A stretch of 64,000 nt of DNA from Gemmatirosa kalamazoonensis (GCF_000522985.1 NZ_CP007129.1:558001-622000), one strand, 5' to 3'; positions 34,197-43,749 are shown, numbered from the stretch's first letter. Notes: generated by a model from the letters alone, not told the origin. Numbers and translations: made by a program.

Positions 34197-35138
34197 TCAC
34201 GCCGGCGCGCGACCCCCGAGATGGGCGAGAATCGGCGCCACCACCGCGTCCTCGTGCACCACCTGCTGCGGCATGTGATGGAGCAGCACCGCGGACGGCG
34301 CCGTGCGGAGCACCTCGTCCGCCACGCTGCCGTGCACGAGCCGTCCGAGGGGCCCGCGGCCGTGCGTCGCCAGCGCGATCAGGTCCGCGCGGTGCTCGGT
34401 CGCGGTCTCGACGATCGCCCTCGCCGGCGGCTCGCCGCTCCGCGTGGCGACGGCGACGTCCAGCCCCGTCGGGCGCACCCGCTCCGCCAGCTCCTGCAGG
34501 TACGCGTTCGCCAGCCGTTGCTCGACGCCGAGGTCGCGGTCGTACTCGGCCGGCGTGGCGAGGGTGCGCACGAGCGGGTGCAGCGACGGCACCACGTGCA
34601 GCAGCGTGTACTCCATCCCCGTCGTGCCGAAGAGGTCGACCAGCGGCGTGATCACCGTCTCGCTCTCCGGCGAGCCGTCCACCGCGACGAGCACGCGCCG
34701 GAGCTCGGGTCGCGCGTTGCCGTCGGCCGTGATCGTCGACGGGCGGGGGCGCAGCGCGAGCACGGGGATGGTCGCGTGCCTCACGAGGGCGTCCGTCACG
34801 CTCCCGAGCCACAGCCGGCGCACGCCGCCGCGGCCGTGCGTCGTCATCACCACGAGATCCGGCGCCGTCTCGCGCACGTAGGCGACGAGCATCTCCGCGG
34901 GCGCCCCGTCGATCAGGCTCGTCGTGACCGGCACGGCGTCCGTCGCCTCGAGGCGGCGGCGCGTCGCGTCCAGGTACCGCCGCAACAGGGCACGACGCTC
35001 GCCGAGCGCGGGCGCCGGCGCGTGATGCACCGACAGCAGCTCCACGCCGGCGCCGATGCGGTCCGCGATGCTCATCGCGAACGGAATGGCGTACTCGGCG
35101 AGCAGCGAGCCATCGAGGGGAACGAGGACGGTGAGCAT
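34197..35138 (-). CDS. Tandem universal stress protein
   Basis: A 313-residue protein with two complete USP domains: about 1-145, starting MLTVLVPLDGSLLAE and ending VVMTTHGRGGVRRLWLGSVTD, and about 150-290, starting RRVLVAVDGSPESE and ending LIALATHGRGPLGRLVHGSVAD. Both have the G-x2-G-x9-GS ATP-binding signature, unlike the paralogue at 10482, whose first domain is degenerate. It is upstream of korA and downstream of a CBS gene in the same direction, so it may share control with the 2-oxoacid/Rnf genes. A motif copy lies just after the stop (34186). Confidence 0.9.
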   Translation of the reverse strand: MLTVLVPLDGSLLAEYAIPFAMSIADRIGAGVELLSVHHAPAPALGERRALLRRYLDATRRRLEATDAVPVTTSLIDGAPAEMLVAYVRETAPDLVVMTTHGRGGVRRLWLGSVTDALVRHATIPVLALRPRPSTITADGNARPELRRVLVAVDGSPESETVITPLVDLFGTTGMEYTLLHVVPSLHPLVRTLATPAEYDRDLGVEQRLANAYLQELAERVRPTGLDVAVATRSGEPPARAIVETATEHRADLIALATHGRGPLGRLVHGSVADEVLRTAPSAVLLHHMPQQVVHEDAVVAPILAHLGGRAPA

Positions 35139-35174
35139 GCTGTTCTCCTCATGCGGTCAAGATGCGGTCACGCG

Positions 35175-35774
35175 TTAGGCACGCCGTGCCCGGCCGAAGA
35201 CGAAGGTCCGACGCACCAGTCGCCCGTCGCCCAGGGCCCGCGCGATGTTCGTGGTCGTGACGATGCCCACCAGCGTGTCCCCCTCCATCACCAGGAGCCG
35301 ATGCACGTCGGCCTCGCGCATCCGTGCGACCGCCGTCCATACGTCGGCCGTCGGTGGAAGCGCCTGCACCGATCGCGTCATCACGTCGTCGACGGTGTAC
35401 GCGGCGAACGGGTCGCGGTCGGCGCGCGCCGACTCGTCGTGCGACTCGATCACGTCCGCGTCCGCCGCGGACCATTGCTCCGCGAAGAACCGGGCGGAGG
35501 GGTCGTCGTCGAGCGGATCGTCGGGCTGCCACGTCGAGGGATCGGCGTCGGCGTCCGACTCGCGCTCCTCCTCACGCTCGGTCGCCTCGATCGGCGGCGA
35601 CGCGAGAAACGCGAGGATGTCCGTCGCCGAGACCACACCCACCACCCGGTCCCCGACCACCACCGGCGCACCGCCGACGTGCCGGGACACGAGGACGTCG
35701 GCCGCCTCCTGCAGCGACGTGCTCGGGCTCACGGTGAGGACGTCCGTCGTCATGATGTCGCGCAGCCGTAGCAT
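35175..35774 (-). CDS. Protein with two CBS domains split by an acidic insert
   Basis: A 199-residue protein. CBS 1 (about 5-60) has IMTTDVLTVSPSTSLQEAADVL and GDRVVGVVSATDIL. An acidic insert of about 60 residues (EREEERESDADAD and on) precedes CBS 2 (about 130-190), with VDDVMTRSVQALPPTADVW and GDTLVGIVTTTNIARAL. CBS pairs bind adenosine nucleotides and sense energy state. The stop codon TAA is supplied by a GCCTAACG motif (35174-35180). It sits 36 bp before the USP gene, and both may report energy state to the downstream oxidoreductases. Confidence 0.88.
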   Translation of the reverse strand: MLRLRDIMTTDVLTVSPSTSLQEAADVLVSRHVGGAPVVVGDRVVGVVSATDILAFLASPPIEATEREEERESDADADPSTWQPDDPLDDDPSARFFAEQWSAADADVIESHDESARADRDPFAAYTVDDVMTRSVQALPPTADVWTAVARMREADVHRLLVMEGDTLVGIVTTTNIARALGDGRLVRRTFVFGRARRA

Positions 35775-36097
35775 GGCCTCCTCCGTCCGCGGGTCGCCGC
35801 ACGTCGCACGCGACGCTCGTCGCGCGCGCCGGGCTGCTCGTTGACGACGCTACGCCGGCGGGACGCGGCTGTCTGTCAGGGCGCAGCGGACGGTATCCAC
35901 GCGGCTCCCTGACGAGGCGACCCCAGGTCCCGTCGCGACGGCGTCTCCTCGGGATGCCACGGGCAGCACCGGACGCCGCTGTGCGTGAACGCCGCACACG
36001 CTGTCTGGCCGTCGCCGACGCCGGCACGACGAGCGTGCGCGCAACGTTGCACCGGTGACGCATCGGCACGCATCGGGATGCCTAACGAGGAACGAGT
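35775..36097. other. 323-bp intergenic region between divergent genes
   Basis: It separates the CBS gene (minus) and the membrane protein at 36098 (plus), so it should hold both promoters. ORFs across it are Arg-rich and unsupported. A motif copy lies at 36080-36086, followed by GAGGAACGAGT before the ATG at 36098, a usable ribosome site. I saw no convincing operator. Confidence 0.5.
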
Positions 36098-36787
36098 ATG
36101 ACGACCATGACGTTCGGTCAGCCGTTCGCCGCCGGCTACCCGGCGGCGACCCGCCGCGTCGGCTTCTGGTCCGCCGCGTGCGCGACGGTCTTCGCCGTTG
36201 CGTACGCCGTCGGACAGATCGCGGAGTGGCTGGGCTGGCTCGGCTCGCGCGGCGGGCCCGAAAGCAGCAGCACGCCGCTCGGCCTCGTGGTGCTGCTCAC
36301 GCCGTCGCTGCTCCTCGGCTCCGCGTTCGTCGTCCTGCTCGTGAGCGTGGACCAGGTCGCACGCCCGGAGCGGAAGATCTGGAGTCAGGCCGCGCTCGCG
36401 TTCGGCATCGCGTACGCGGTGCTGATCAGCATGAACTACTTCGTGCAGCTCACGCTCGTCGCACCGCGGCTCGCGCGCGGCGACACGCGCGGGATCGAGC
36501 CGTTCCTGTTCGTGCCGTTCGCGTCGTTCCTGTACGCGGTCGACATCCTGGGCTACAGCTTCATGAGCGTGGCCGCGCTGCTCGCGGCGCGCGTGTTCAC
36601 GGGCCGTGGATTGGAGCGCCGAGCGCGGTGGTTCCTGACGGCGACCGGGCTGCTGCTGCCGTTTCTCGTGGGCCAGATGTACTGGCATCCGCTGATCTGG
36701 GGCGCGGCGCCGTGGGCGGTGACGTTCCCGGGCGCGACGTGGAGCCTGGCGCTCCTGTTCCGCCGCGGTGAGCGGGTGGAAGGGTGA
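36098..36787 (+). CDS. Hypothetical six-helix membrane protein
   Basis: A 229-residue protein with six likely helices (about 20-45, 58-85, 96-120, 140-162, 175-195, 205-222). It has a cluster of aromatic residues (MNYFVQLTLVAPRL and FLYAVDILGYSFMS). It lacks a recognised signature and is most like small uncharacterised membrane proteins of soil bacteria. The start is preceded by GAGGAACGAGT. It is followed by a small helical protein on the same strand. Confidence 0.65.
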   Translation: MTTMTFGQPFAAGYPAATRRVGFWSAACATVFAVAYAVGQIAEWLGWLGSRGGPESSSTPLGLVVLLTPSLLLGSAFVVLLVSVDQVARPERKIWSQAALAFGIAYAVLISMNYFVQLTLVAPRLARGDTRGIEPFLFVPFASFLYAVDILGYSFMSVAALLAARVFTGRGLERRARWFLTATGLLLPFLVGQMYWHPLIWGAAPWAVTFPGATWSLALLFRRGERVEG

Positions 36788-36905
36788 CCCGGGAGGCCCC
36801 GGTGTGACGAGTGGGGGCCCCCGTGTTCCACGCGAATCGGCCGCGCTCGTTACCTTGCGTTGTCGCCCGTTAGGCAGCCGAGCCTCCTTCCGACGCCGAT
36901 CCCCG

Positions 36906-37235
36906 ATGCCGCCGTCGCCACACTCCATCAGCGAGGAACAGAGCACCGCCGTGCGGCGCGCCATCGGCGCCGCCGTCGGCGAGGCCGGCACGCCACGCAC
37001 GCCCGAGGTCCAGCGATGCCTCACCGGCATCGTGCAGGGGCTGCTCGACCGCGGCGCGAGCGCCTCCGAGGTCCACGGTCTGCTCGCCGCGCTCTTCGCC
37101 GAGGTGCGCGCGCTTTACGAGGACCTCGCCGTGCGCGGGGCGCTCGAGGTCCTGCACACCGAGATGCGCTCGTATGCGCTCGCGCACGAGCGCCGGCGGC
37201 CGTCGGACGATCGGTGCGAGGGCTGCGCGCCGTAG
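36906..37235 (+). CDS. Small helical hypothetical protein
   Basis: A 109-residue, mostly helical protein (EEQSTAVRRAIGAAVGEAG, VQRCLTGIVQGLLDRG, EVHGLLAALFAEVRALYEDLA, LEVLHTEMRSYALAHE) with a C-terminal DDRCEGCAP. No family recognised. A longer in-frame start at 36768 would overlap the previous gene, so the ATG at 36906 is preferred. A motif copy lies 31 bases upstream (36869). Confidence 0.5.
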   Translation: MPPSPHSISEEQSTAVRRAIGAAVGEAGTPRTPEVQRCLTGIVQGLLDRGASASEVHGLLAALFAEVRALYEDLAVRGALEVLHTEMRSYALAHERRRPSDDRCEGCAP

Positions 37236-37277
37236 ATTCGAGCCGTCACCCGCGGCGTCGAGTCGTTAGGCCGCGCG

Positions 37278-38738
37278 TCAGTCGCGGAGGTAGTGGCAGG
37301 TGTACCCGCCCGGGTGCTTGCGCAGGTAGTCCTGGTGGTACGACTCCGCGCTGTACCACGTGGAGGCCGGCTCGATCGACGTCGTGATCGGCCGCTTCCA
37401 CTTGCCCGAGGCCTGCACGCGCGCGATCACGCGCTCCGCCGTCTCCCGCTGCTCCGGCGACTGCGGGAAGATGGCCGAGCGGTACTGCGTGCCGACGTCG
37501 TTGCCCTGGCGGTTGAGCGTCGTCGGGTCGTGCAGCCGGAAGAACCACTGCTCGAGCAGCTCCTCGTAGCTGAGCACCGTCGGGTCGAACGTCACCCGCA
37601 CGGCCTCCGCGTGCCCCGACTTGCTGTCGTGCGTGTCCTCGTACCGCGGATTCTTCAGCCAGCCGCCGGTGTAGCCGGCGTCGGTGTCGATGACACCGGG
37701 CACGTCGCGCAGGATGTCCTCGACGCCCCAGAAGCAGCCGCCGGCGAGCACGGCGACTTCCGTCTGCCGCTCCGTTTCGGCCTGGTCACTCATCTCTCGC
37801 GCTCCCATTGGAACCTCCGGAACGGTAGTCGCGCCGCGTTCACGGCGCGAACGGAAGTAGGCCGCGATCTCCGCGTACTGCTTCCGGGGTCCGCTGCCCT
37901 GCCGCTGCGACACGTAGTATTCCGCCCATCCCAGCGGCGTGCCGCCCCAGGCGGTGTCCCGCGCGTTCAGGTCGGCGCCGCCGTCGACGAGCGCCTGCAC
38001 GGCGTCGAGCGCACCCGACGACACGGCGTGGTGCAGCGGCGTTCCGTGCGGGTACAGGCCCGCGCTCGGAGCGTTCACGTCCACGCCGGCGCGGAGCATC
38101 CGTCGCAGCGCCCGATCGTTCCCGTTCAGGGCCGAGAGCACGAACGCGAACTGACGGCCCGGTACGCTCACCGTCGGCAGCAGCCGTTCGACATCGTCCC
38201 ACCAACCGAGGATGAGCGCCACCTCGAGGGTGACCGTCGCACCGCGCCTCACGAGGTGCTCGGCGGCGGCGACGTTGCCGTTCACGAGCGCGTTGTTCTG
38301 ATTGCCGTCGAGCGCCGCGCCCGCGTCGACGAGCACGTCGATCAGTCGCAGCTGCACGCCGCGCTCGCGCGCGATCCACGACCACGACACCAGAGTGAGC
38401 GCGTAGTCGAGCTGCTCCTGCAGATTCGCCTCGCTCTCGCGCCTGGCGGCATCGATGATGGCCTGCGCCACGGAGGCGATGTCGTCGGGGAGCGTGCCGT
38501 TCCGAACGGGATCCTCCGCCACGAACCACAGCAGGTAGGGCCGCTGGAAGAAGCCGTCCAGCGCATGGCCCACCCGGTCGCGCAGCCAGGGGCCCGGCGA
38601 CTCGAGACGCTCGCGGACCAGGGCCGGCGTCGCCGCGACGAGCTGCTCGAGCCGCGCGACGTCGCCGGCGTCGATCGCCGCCACCGCTTCGCGAAAGCGC
38701 GCGTCGAGCGACGCGTCGTCATCGTCAGGAGTGTGCAT
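37278..38738 (-). CDS. Ankyrin-repeat protein fused to methionine sulfoxide reductase MsrA
   Basis: A 486-residue open frame without an internal stop. The N-terminal 310 or so residues hold a helical part and ankyrin repeats: AVSSGALDAVQALVDGGADLNARD is one, with degenerate ones at NGNVAAAEHLVRRGATVT and NGNDRALRRMLRAGVDVNAP (each read in pieces). The C-terminal 176 residues are MsrA, with catalytic GGCFWGVEDILRD, GYTGGWLKNPRYED and the end GGYTCHYLRD. Inside, GGAGG lies five bases before an ATG at 37808, so MsrA may also be made alone (37278-37808). MsrA repairs oxidised methionine; the ankyrin part would give it a partner. Confidence 0.85.
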   Translation of the reverse strand: MHTPDDDDASLDARFREAVAAIDAGDVARLEQLVAATPALVRERLESPGPWLRDRVGHALDGFFQRPYLLWFVAEDPVRNGTLPDDIASVAQAIIDAARRESEANLQEQLDYALTLVSWSWIARERGVQLRLIDVLVDAGAALDGNQNNALVNGNVAAAEHLVRRGATVTLEVALILGWWDDVERLLPTVSVPGRQFAFVLSALNGNDRALRRMLRAGVDVNAPSAGLYPHGTPLHHAVSSGALDAVQALVDGGADLNARDTAWGGTPLGWAEYYVSQRQGSGPRKQYAEIAAYFRSRRERGATTVPEVPMGAREMSDQAETERQTEVAVLAGGCFWGVEDILRDVPGVIDTDAGYTGGWLKNPRYEDTHDSKSGHAEAVRVTFDPTVLSYEELLEQWFFRLHDPTTLNRQGNDVGTQYRSAIFPQSPEQRETAERVIARVQASGKWKRPITTSIEPASTWYSAESYHQDYLRKHPGGYTCHYLRD

Positions 38739-38742
38739 CGAT

Positions 38743-41700
38743 CTACCGCGCCCCAGCCTGGCCTGGAACATCGGCGACGTTGTCGTCGCGCTCGCGCTCG
38801 ATGAGCTTGCGGAACGGATCGATGCCGGCGCGCGCGGGCCGACGGGGCACGGTGAGCACGATCGTCTGCTTGCCGGTGTGGATGCGATGCTGCGCGAGGT
38901 ACAGGGTCTCGCCGAGCGAGCCCCCGCCCGCCGAGGCGCCGAACGCACCGATCTCGACGAGATCGTTCATCGCCACCGGCGTCTGGTTCCCGATGCTGTC
39001 CGCGCGCGCCTTCGACGCGTCGACGAACAGCGTCACGCGATACGCGCCGCCGCCGGTGGGCTCGGCCCGCGCCGAGTCGGTGCGCACGCTCCACAGCGTG
39101 ATGTGCTCGAAGAGGTCCGACAGCAGCGGCCGCAGCGAGTCGGGCGTGACGGCCTGCAGCTCGGCGTACAGAGCGCGCGACGTCGGCGGCGGCGCGTCGG
39201 GGCCGGCGAACTTCTCGCGGAACCGCCGCAGCGCCCCGTTCATGGCGTCGGCGCCCAGGCGCTCGCGCAGCGTGTACATCGCCACGGCGCCCTTGAAGTA
39301 GTACACGTACGACTGGTTCACGACGTCGAGCAGCGGCGCCTCGCGGTTCGTGTAGACGCTCCGGCCGGTGAGGTACTGGGCCATGTTGTAGTCGTAGAAG
39401 CGGCGCGCCATGTCGGCGCCGTACGCCGTCTCGAGCACCATCATGGAGCTGTACTGCGCCAGCGTCTCCGAGACGAACGACGCCCCGGCCGCGCCCGCGG
39501 GGATCACCTGCCCGCCCCACCACTGATGCGCCGTCTCGTGCGCGACGACGAAGAACGGCCGATCGACGTCGCCGGAATCGACCCGCGTGAGGAACGCGCT
39601 GCCCTCGGAGAACGCGATCATGTGCGGGTGCGCGCGCGCGAACGACGCGTAGCGCGGGAACTCGACGATGCTCAGCTCCCGGAACTGATAGGGCCCGAAG
39701 TGCTCGGAGTAGTACGCGAGCGACGCCTGCATGCTGCGGATCATCCGGTCGACGTTGACGTCGTGCGTCGGATGGTAGTAGACGCGCAGCGGGATGCCGT
39801 TCCAGCGGGCCTCGCGCACCGCGTACTCCGCGGAGAGCACCGCGCCGCCGTAGCGGGTGGGCGCCTCGGTGCGGTACTGGAAGTAGCGGCGTCCACGCTC
39901 GCGCCACTCGCGCACGAGCGTGCCCGACGTCACCGCGATCTGGCGCGCATCGGTGCCGACGATCGTCTCCGCGTCCACGAGCTCGACGCCGCGCGCCCCC
40001 GGACCGGTCGCACGCGTCTCGACGTCTCCGGCGGTCGGCGGCGGCGTCCGCGGCGGGAGGCCGTGCTCGCGGCGCTCGCGCTCGTCCGCCAGCTCGCGGC
40101 CGCGCAGATAGCCGAGCGCCGGCAGCCAGGTGCGATCGACGTACGCGCCGTTAGGCGTCACCGCCGTCGGCGCGCCCGCGTTCCGGAACCCCCGCGGGTG
40201 GGACGCGACCTCGAAGCTCATGGCGAGCGAGTCCCCCGGCGCGAGCGGACGCGCGAGCGCGTAGATGCGGTAGCGGCGCGCGCTGTCGTCGACGACGAGA
40301 CGCGTGGCGCGGTCGAACCGCAGCGCGCGCGTCTCCACGTCGGGGCTCGGCAGCACGTGCAGCGAGTCGATCGGCCGCGTCGTGCGGTTCACGAGCTGGA
40401 ACGTGCCGCGGAGCTCGGCCGCCCGCTGCGCCGGATACAGCTCGACGCGCATTCGCGCCGCGACGAGGCTCGGCTCCGGCGCATCCTCGAAGCGCTTGTA
40501 TCGCCGCTCGTACTCGGCGCGGTGGGCCGCGATCTCGTCGGGATCGCCGTAGTCGTTCAGGACGTTCGTGTTGTAGAAGACGAAGCCGCCCAGCGACACG
40601 ATGAGCGCGAGCGCGAGCGCGGCGGCGCGCACCGCCGGACCACCCAGGCGCTGGCGGGCGAGCGCGAGCCGCGCACGCCAGCCGATCTCCCGTCCACGCA
40701 CCCAGAACAGGCTCGCCGCCACGGCGAGCAGCAGCGCCCACGCCGCCCAGTACAGCTTGAACCACACGAGCCCAGCGACGAACGGCGCGAGCCCGTTCAG
40801 GTCGGACCACACCCATCCCGGGTCCGAGCCGTAGATGAGCAGGTGATGGCGGAGGCCGATGAGCCCCGCGGCGAGCGTCGACGCGAAGTAGAGGACGACG
40901 ATGAGATGGCCGACGTACTTCTGGTTCACGATGACGTGCACCGCCATCGCGAGAGCGGCGAGCAGCACGTAGTCGACGAGCTTGATGCCGAAGAGGAGCT
41001 CGAGGTACACCCCGAGCTCGTAGCGGTGATATCCGCGCAGTGCCTGCAGCAGGACGCCGGCGCCCATGAGCACCGCCTGCAGCGCGACGAGCATCCCGAC
41101 GAGCGCGAGAAAGCGGCCGAGCAGCGCCACGCCGTTCGGCACCGGTGCGACGGCCGCGATGTCGCCCATGCCGACGTCGCGCTCGCGCCACACGAGCTCT
41201 CCGGCGAAGATCGCGATCAGCAGCGCCATCACCGGCGCGAGCGCCGCGCTCAGCACCGTGCCGGCGATGAGGTGCGTGACGGGCCACGTGGACGTGCCGT
41301 AGACCTCCGACCCGACGTCCCAGCCGAACGTGAACACGAAGAGCAGCGCGCCGGCGAGGACGACGAGGAACGCGCGCGTGGCCGCGATCTCGCGCCACGC
41401 ACGCGCCGCGACGGCGAGCGTCTGCCGCACCCGCCCGGCGGTCGAGAACGAGCGAGCGGCGTCGGGCGCGTGCCCCCCGATGGGGCCGACGCGCGCCGGC
41501 GCCGTGTCGACCAGCGCGCGCCGCCGCCACCAGCGACGCCGCGTCGCGTCGCCCTGGTGCCCGAAGCGAAAGCGCGCGACGAGCAGCGCGAGCACGCCCG
41601 CCGCCACCGCGAGCCACAGGGCGCGGTTCCAGAGCAGCAGGTGCGGCCACCCGACGAGCCGCGCGTCGCGCTCGACCGGCGTCCAGTACTGCGTCGTCAG

Positions 41701-42333
41701 CGCCACCGCTCGCGTGCCTAACGGATCGACGAGCGCCGAGAGCGTCGCGTTGGACGGGCCGGTGATCTTGCCGGCGATGGTGCCGAGGACGAACAGCGCG
41801 ATGCCGCCCAGGTAGGTGGTGAGCGACTGCCGCGTGAGCGCCGCGACGGCGAACATGAACGCGCCGATCAGGACGAGGTTCGGGAGCAGCAGGAGCAGAT
41901 ACGCCTGCACGTATGCGGCCGGCTGCACGGGCCCGAACTTTCCCGCCGCCATGTACGGCATCACCGACGCGAGCAGGAGCCCGAGCGGCACGCCGAGCAG
42001 CAGCACGGCGTTCACGGCGAGCCCGCCGAGGAATCGGCCGGCGAGGTAGTGCGCCTCGCGGAGCGGCGACGTGAAGAACAGGGCGTGCATCCGCGACTGC
42101 ACGTCGCGCGCGGCGGCGTCGCCGAAGATCCCCGCCGTCACCAGCATCCCGAGCGTGCCGAGGATCGCCGAGGCGTTCATCACCATCACCGGCGCGTTCA
42201 GGTACTGCCTGCTCCCGTTGATCGCGTGCATCGTCAGGAACGGGAGCCCGAACAGCACGAGCGCGTACACCCAGGTCGACGGCTGCCGCAGACGGTACTC
42301 GACCTCGAAGCGGAATACTTCGCGGAGCGTCAC
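38743..42333 (-). CDS. ABC-2 permease fused to M1-family aminopeptidase
   Basis: A 1196-residue membrane protein. Two blocks of six or so helices (about 20-260 and 330-600) are ABC-2 permease-like, followed by an M1 peptidase domain (about 650-1190). The zinc motif VAHETAHQWWGGQ has its third ligand in FVSETLAQYSS, and YYFKGAVAMYTL lies near the active site. Such ABC permease/M1 fusions are known. GTG start at 42333 overlaps the ATPase stop (GTGA), so it works with the ATPase at 42330-43265. Cargo unknown. Two motif copies inside. Confidence 0.9.
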   Translation of the reverse strand: MTLREVFRFEVEYRLRQPSTWVYALVLFGLPFLTMHAINGSRQYLNAPVMVMNASAILGTLGMLVTAGIFGDAAARDVQSRMHALFFTSPLREAHYLAGRFLGGLAVNAVLLLGVPLGLLLASVMPYMAAGKFGPVQPAAYVQAYLLLLLPNLVLIGAFMFAVAALTRQSLTTYLGGIALFVLGTIAGKITGPSNATLSALVDPLGTRAVALTTQYWTPVERDARLVGWPHLLLWNRALWLAVAAGVLALLVARFRFGHQGDATRRRWWRRRALVDTAPARVGPIGGHAPDAARSFSTAGRVRQTLAVAARAWREIAATRAFLVVLAGALLFVFTFGWDVGSEVYGTSTWPVTHLIAGTVLSAALAPVMALLIAIFAGELVWRERDVGMGDIAAVAPVPNGVALLGRFLALVGMLVALQAVLMGAGVLLQALRGYHRYELGVYLELLFGIKLVDYVLLAALAMAVHVIVNQKYVGHLIVVLYFASTLAAGLIGLRHHLLIYGSDPGWVWSDLNGLAPFVAGLVWFKLYWAAWALLLAVAASLFWVRGREIGWRARLALARQRLGGPAVRAAALALALIVSLGGFVFYNTNVLNDYGDPDEIAAHRAEYERRYKRFEDAPEPSLVAARMRVELYPAQRAAELRGTFQLVNRTTRPIDSLHVLPSPDVETRALRFDRATRLVVDDSARRYRIYALARPLAPGDSLAMSFEVASHPRGFRNAGAPTAVTPNGAYVDRTWLPALGYLRGRELADERERREHGLPPRTPPPTAGDVETRATGPGARGVELVDAETIVGTDARQIAVTSGTLVREWRERGRRYFQYRTEAPTRYGGAVLSAEYAVREARWNGIPLRVYYHPTHDVNVDRMIRSMQASLAYYSEHFGPYQFRELSIVEFPRYASFARAHPHMIAFSEGSAFLTRVDSGDVDRPFFVVAHETAHQWWGGQVIPAGAAGASFVSETLAQYSSMMVLETAYGADMARRFYDYNMAQYLTGRSVYTNREAPLLDVVNQSYVYYFKGAVAMYTLRERLGADAMNGALRRFREKFAGPDAPPPTSRALYAELQAVTPDSLRPLLSDLFEHITLWSVRTDSARAEPTGGGAYRVTLFVDASKARADSIGNQTPVAMNDLVEIGAFGASAGGGSLGETLYLAQHRIHTGKQTIVLTVPRRPARAGIDPFRKLIERERDDNVADVPGQAGAR

Positions 42334-43265
42334 GAAATCACCCGGGACGCTGCTGCCTCGGCGCGGGCGCCCTGGTGGCCGCCCATCACGCTGAAGTAGA
42401 CGTCCTCGAGGTCCGGCTCCGTCGCCTCGAAGTCGGGGCCGGGGAGCGACTCGTCGTACACGTGCACGAGCGTGCGTCCCGACTGCAGCTTCGTGCAGAT
42501 CACGCGGTGACGGCGCTCGATGTCCGGCAGCTCGGCCCTCGACACGACGCGCCGCCACACCCGGCCGCGCAGCGCGGCGATCGCGGCGAGCGGCTCGGCC
42601 TCGAGATGGATCTCGCCCCTGTCGATGATCGCCATGCGGCTGCACAGCTCCGCGACGTCCTCCACGATGTGCGTGGAGAGGATGACCACGGCCTGCTCGC
42701 CGATCTCGCTGAGCAGGTTCAGGAATCGCACGCGCTCGGCCGGATCGAGCCCCGCGGTGGGCTCGTCGACGATGATGAGCGAGGGGCCACCGAGGAGCGC
42801 GACGGCGATGCCGAAGCGCTGACGCATGCCGCCCGAGTAGCCGCCCAGCCGCTCGCGTCGCACGTCCCAGAGATTGGTCTGCCGCAGCAGCGCCTCGACG
42901 ACGCGGCGGCGTGCGGCTCGATCGGTGAAGCCCTCGAGCACCGCGAAGTGGTCGAGCAGGCGCTCGGCGCTCACGCTCGGGTACACGCCGAACTCCTGCG
43001 GCAGGTAGCCGAGCGTGCGGCGCACGCGGTCCTTTTCGCGCACCACGTCGATGGATCCGTCCGGGGCCGATCCTGGCTCGCCGAGTGTGATGGATCCGGT
43101 GTCCGGCTCCTGCAGCGTGGCGATCGTGCGCATCAGCGTCGACTTGCCGGCGCCGTTCGGTCCGAGGAGGCCGTACATCCCGCGCGGGATGTCGAGATTG
43201 ATGTCGCGCAGCGCACGCACGCCGTTCGCGTACGTCTTGGAGACACCACGGATTGCCAGGTGCAT
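42330..43265 (-). CDS. ABC-2 type transporter ATP-binding protein
   Basis: A 311-residue ATPase: Walker A GPNGAGKSTLM (about 35-45), Q-loop YLPQEFGVYPS, signature YSGGMRQRFGIA, Walker B LIIVDEPTAGLDP, switch LSTHIVED, and a C-terminal regulatory part (about 225-311). YLPQEFGVYP and the partner permease place it with ATPases next to ABC-2/M1 fusions. The stop overlaps the permease GTG start. It is the first gene of the pair. Confidence 0.94.
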   Translation of the reverse strand: MHLAIRGVSKTYANGVRALRDINLDIPRGMYGLLGPNGAGKSTLMRTIATLQEPDTGSITLGEPGSAPDGSIDVVREKDRVRRTLGYLPQEFGVYPSVSAERLLDHFAVLEGFTDRAARRRVVEALLRQTNLWDVRRERLGGYSGGMRQRFGIAVALLGGPSLIIVDEPTAGLDPAERVRFLNLLSEIGEQAVVILSTHIVEDVAELCSRMAIIDRGEIHLEAEPLAAIAALRGRVWRRVVSRAELPDIERRHRVICTKLQSGRTLVHVYDESLPGPDFEATEPDLEDVYFSVMGGHQGARAEAAASRVIS

Positions 43266-43368
43266 CGATCCGGGGAGGGGGGCGGCGGCGGGAGGGACGA
43301 GGGCTTCGACCCGGGTGTCGTGGCCGTACGGGGCGCGACGGGCGGAGGTGTCAGCCCGCCGCTCGCCC

Positions 43369-43740
43369 TCAGTACGGGAGCTCGTCCGGCTGCCGCCCCA
43401 CGTAGTCCGGCGCCGGATCCTCGGCGAACTGCACGGCGTCGACGCTCGACCGGCCGTCGCGGAGCGCCCTGGCGACGCGGTGCATCCCGTCCATGACGGC
43501 GCCGTCGGCCGCGAGAATGATCGGGTACCGCAGGTCGGCCGCCTCCATCAGCTGCGCGTGCCCGACGAACGAGCGCCACGTCGGCGGCTCGTCGTCGCCG
43601 AACACCGGCCCGTCGATCTCGCGAATCTCGGCGAGCGGCACCGCGCGCGTCGGGAAGTGCGCGGTGAGGCGCACGAGCCGGTCGACGTCCCACGCGAGCA
43701 GCCCGTCCGGCGAGGCGCGGAAGTAGTACTGCTTGCGCAT
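43369..43740 (-). CDS. ParB-like/Srx-fold small protein
   Basis: A 123-residue protein starting MRKQYYFRASPDGLLAWDVDRLVRL. The central region reads DLRYPIILAADGAVMDGMHRVARALRDG, the ParB N-terminal-like pattern of a strand, then a (D/N)GxHR loop. It lacks a DNA-binding HTH domain, so it is not a partition ParB; small ParB-like proteins of this kind often have nucleotide-dependent roles. A motif copy ends the upstream gap (43749). Function unknown. Confidence 0.6.
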   Translation of the reverse strand: MRKQYYFRASPDGLLAWDVDRLVRLTAHFPTRAVPLAEIREIDGPVFGDDEPPTWRSFVGHAQLMEAADLRYPIILAADGAVMDGMHRVARALRDGRSSVDAVQFAEDPAPDYVGRQPDELPY

Positions 43741-43749
43741 GCGCCCCCG

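Noticed and set aside
43369-43740. Chromosome partition ParB
   Set aside because: Only the small N-terminal-like fold is present; no helix-turn-helix or dimer domain, and no parA neighbour.
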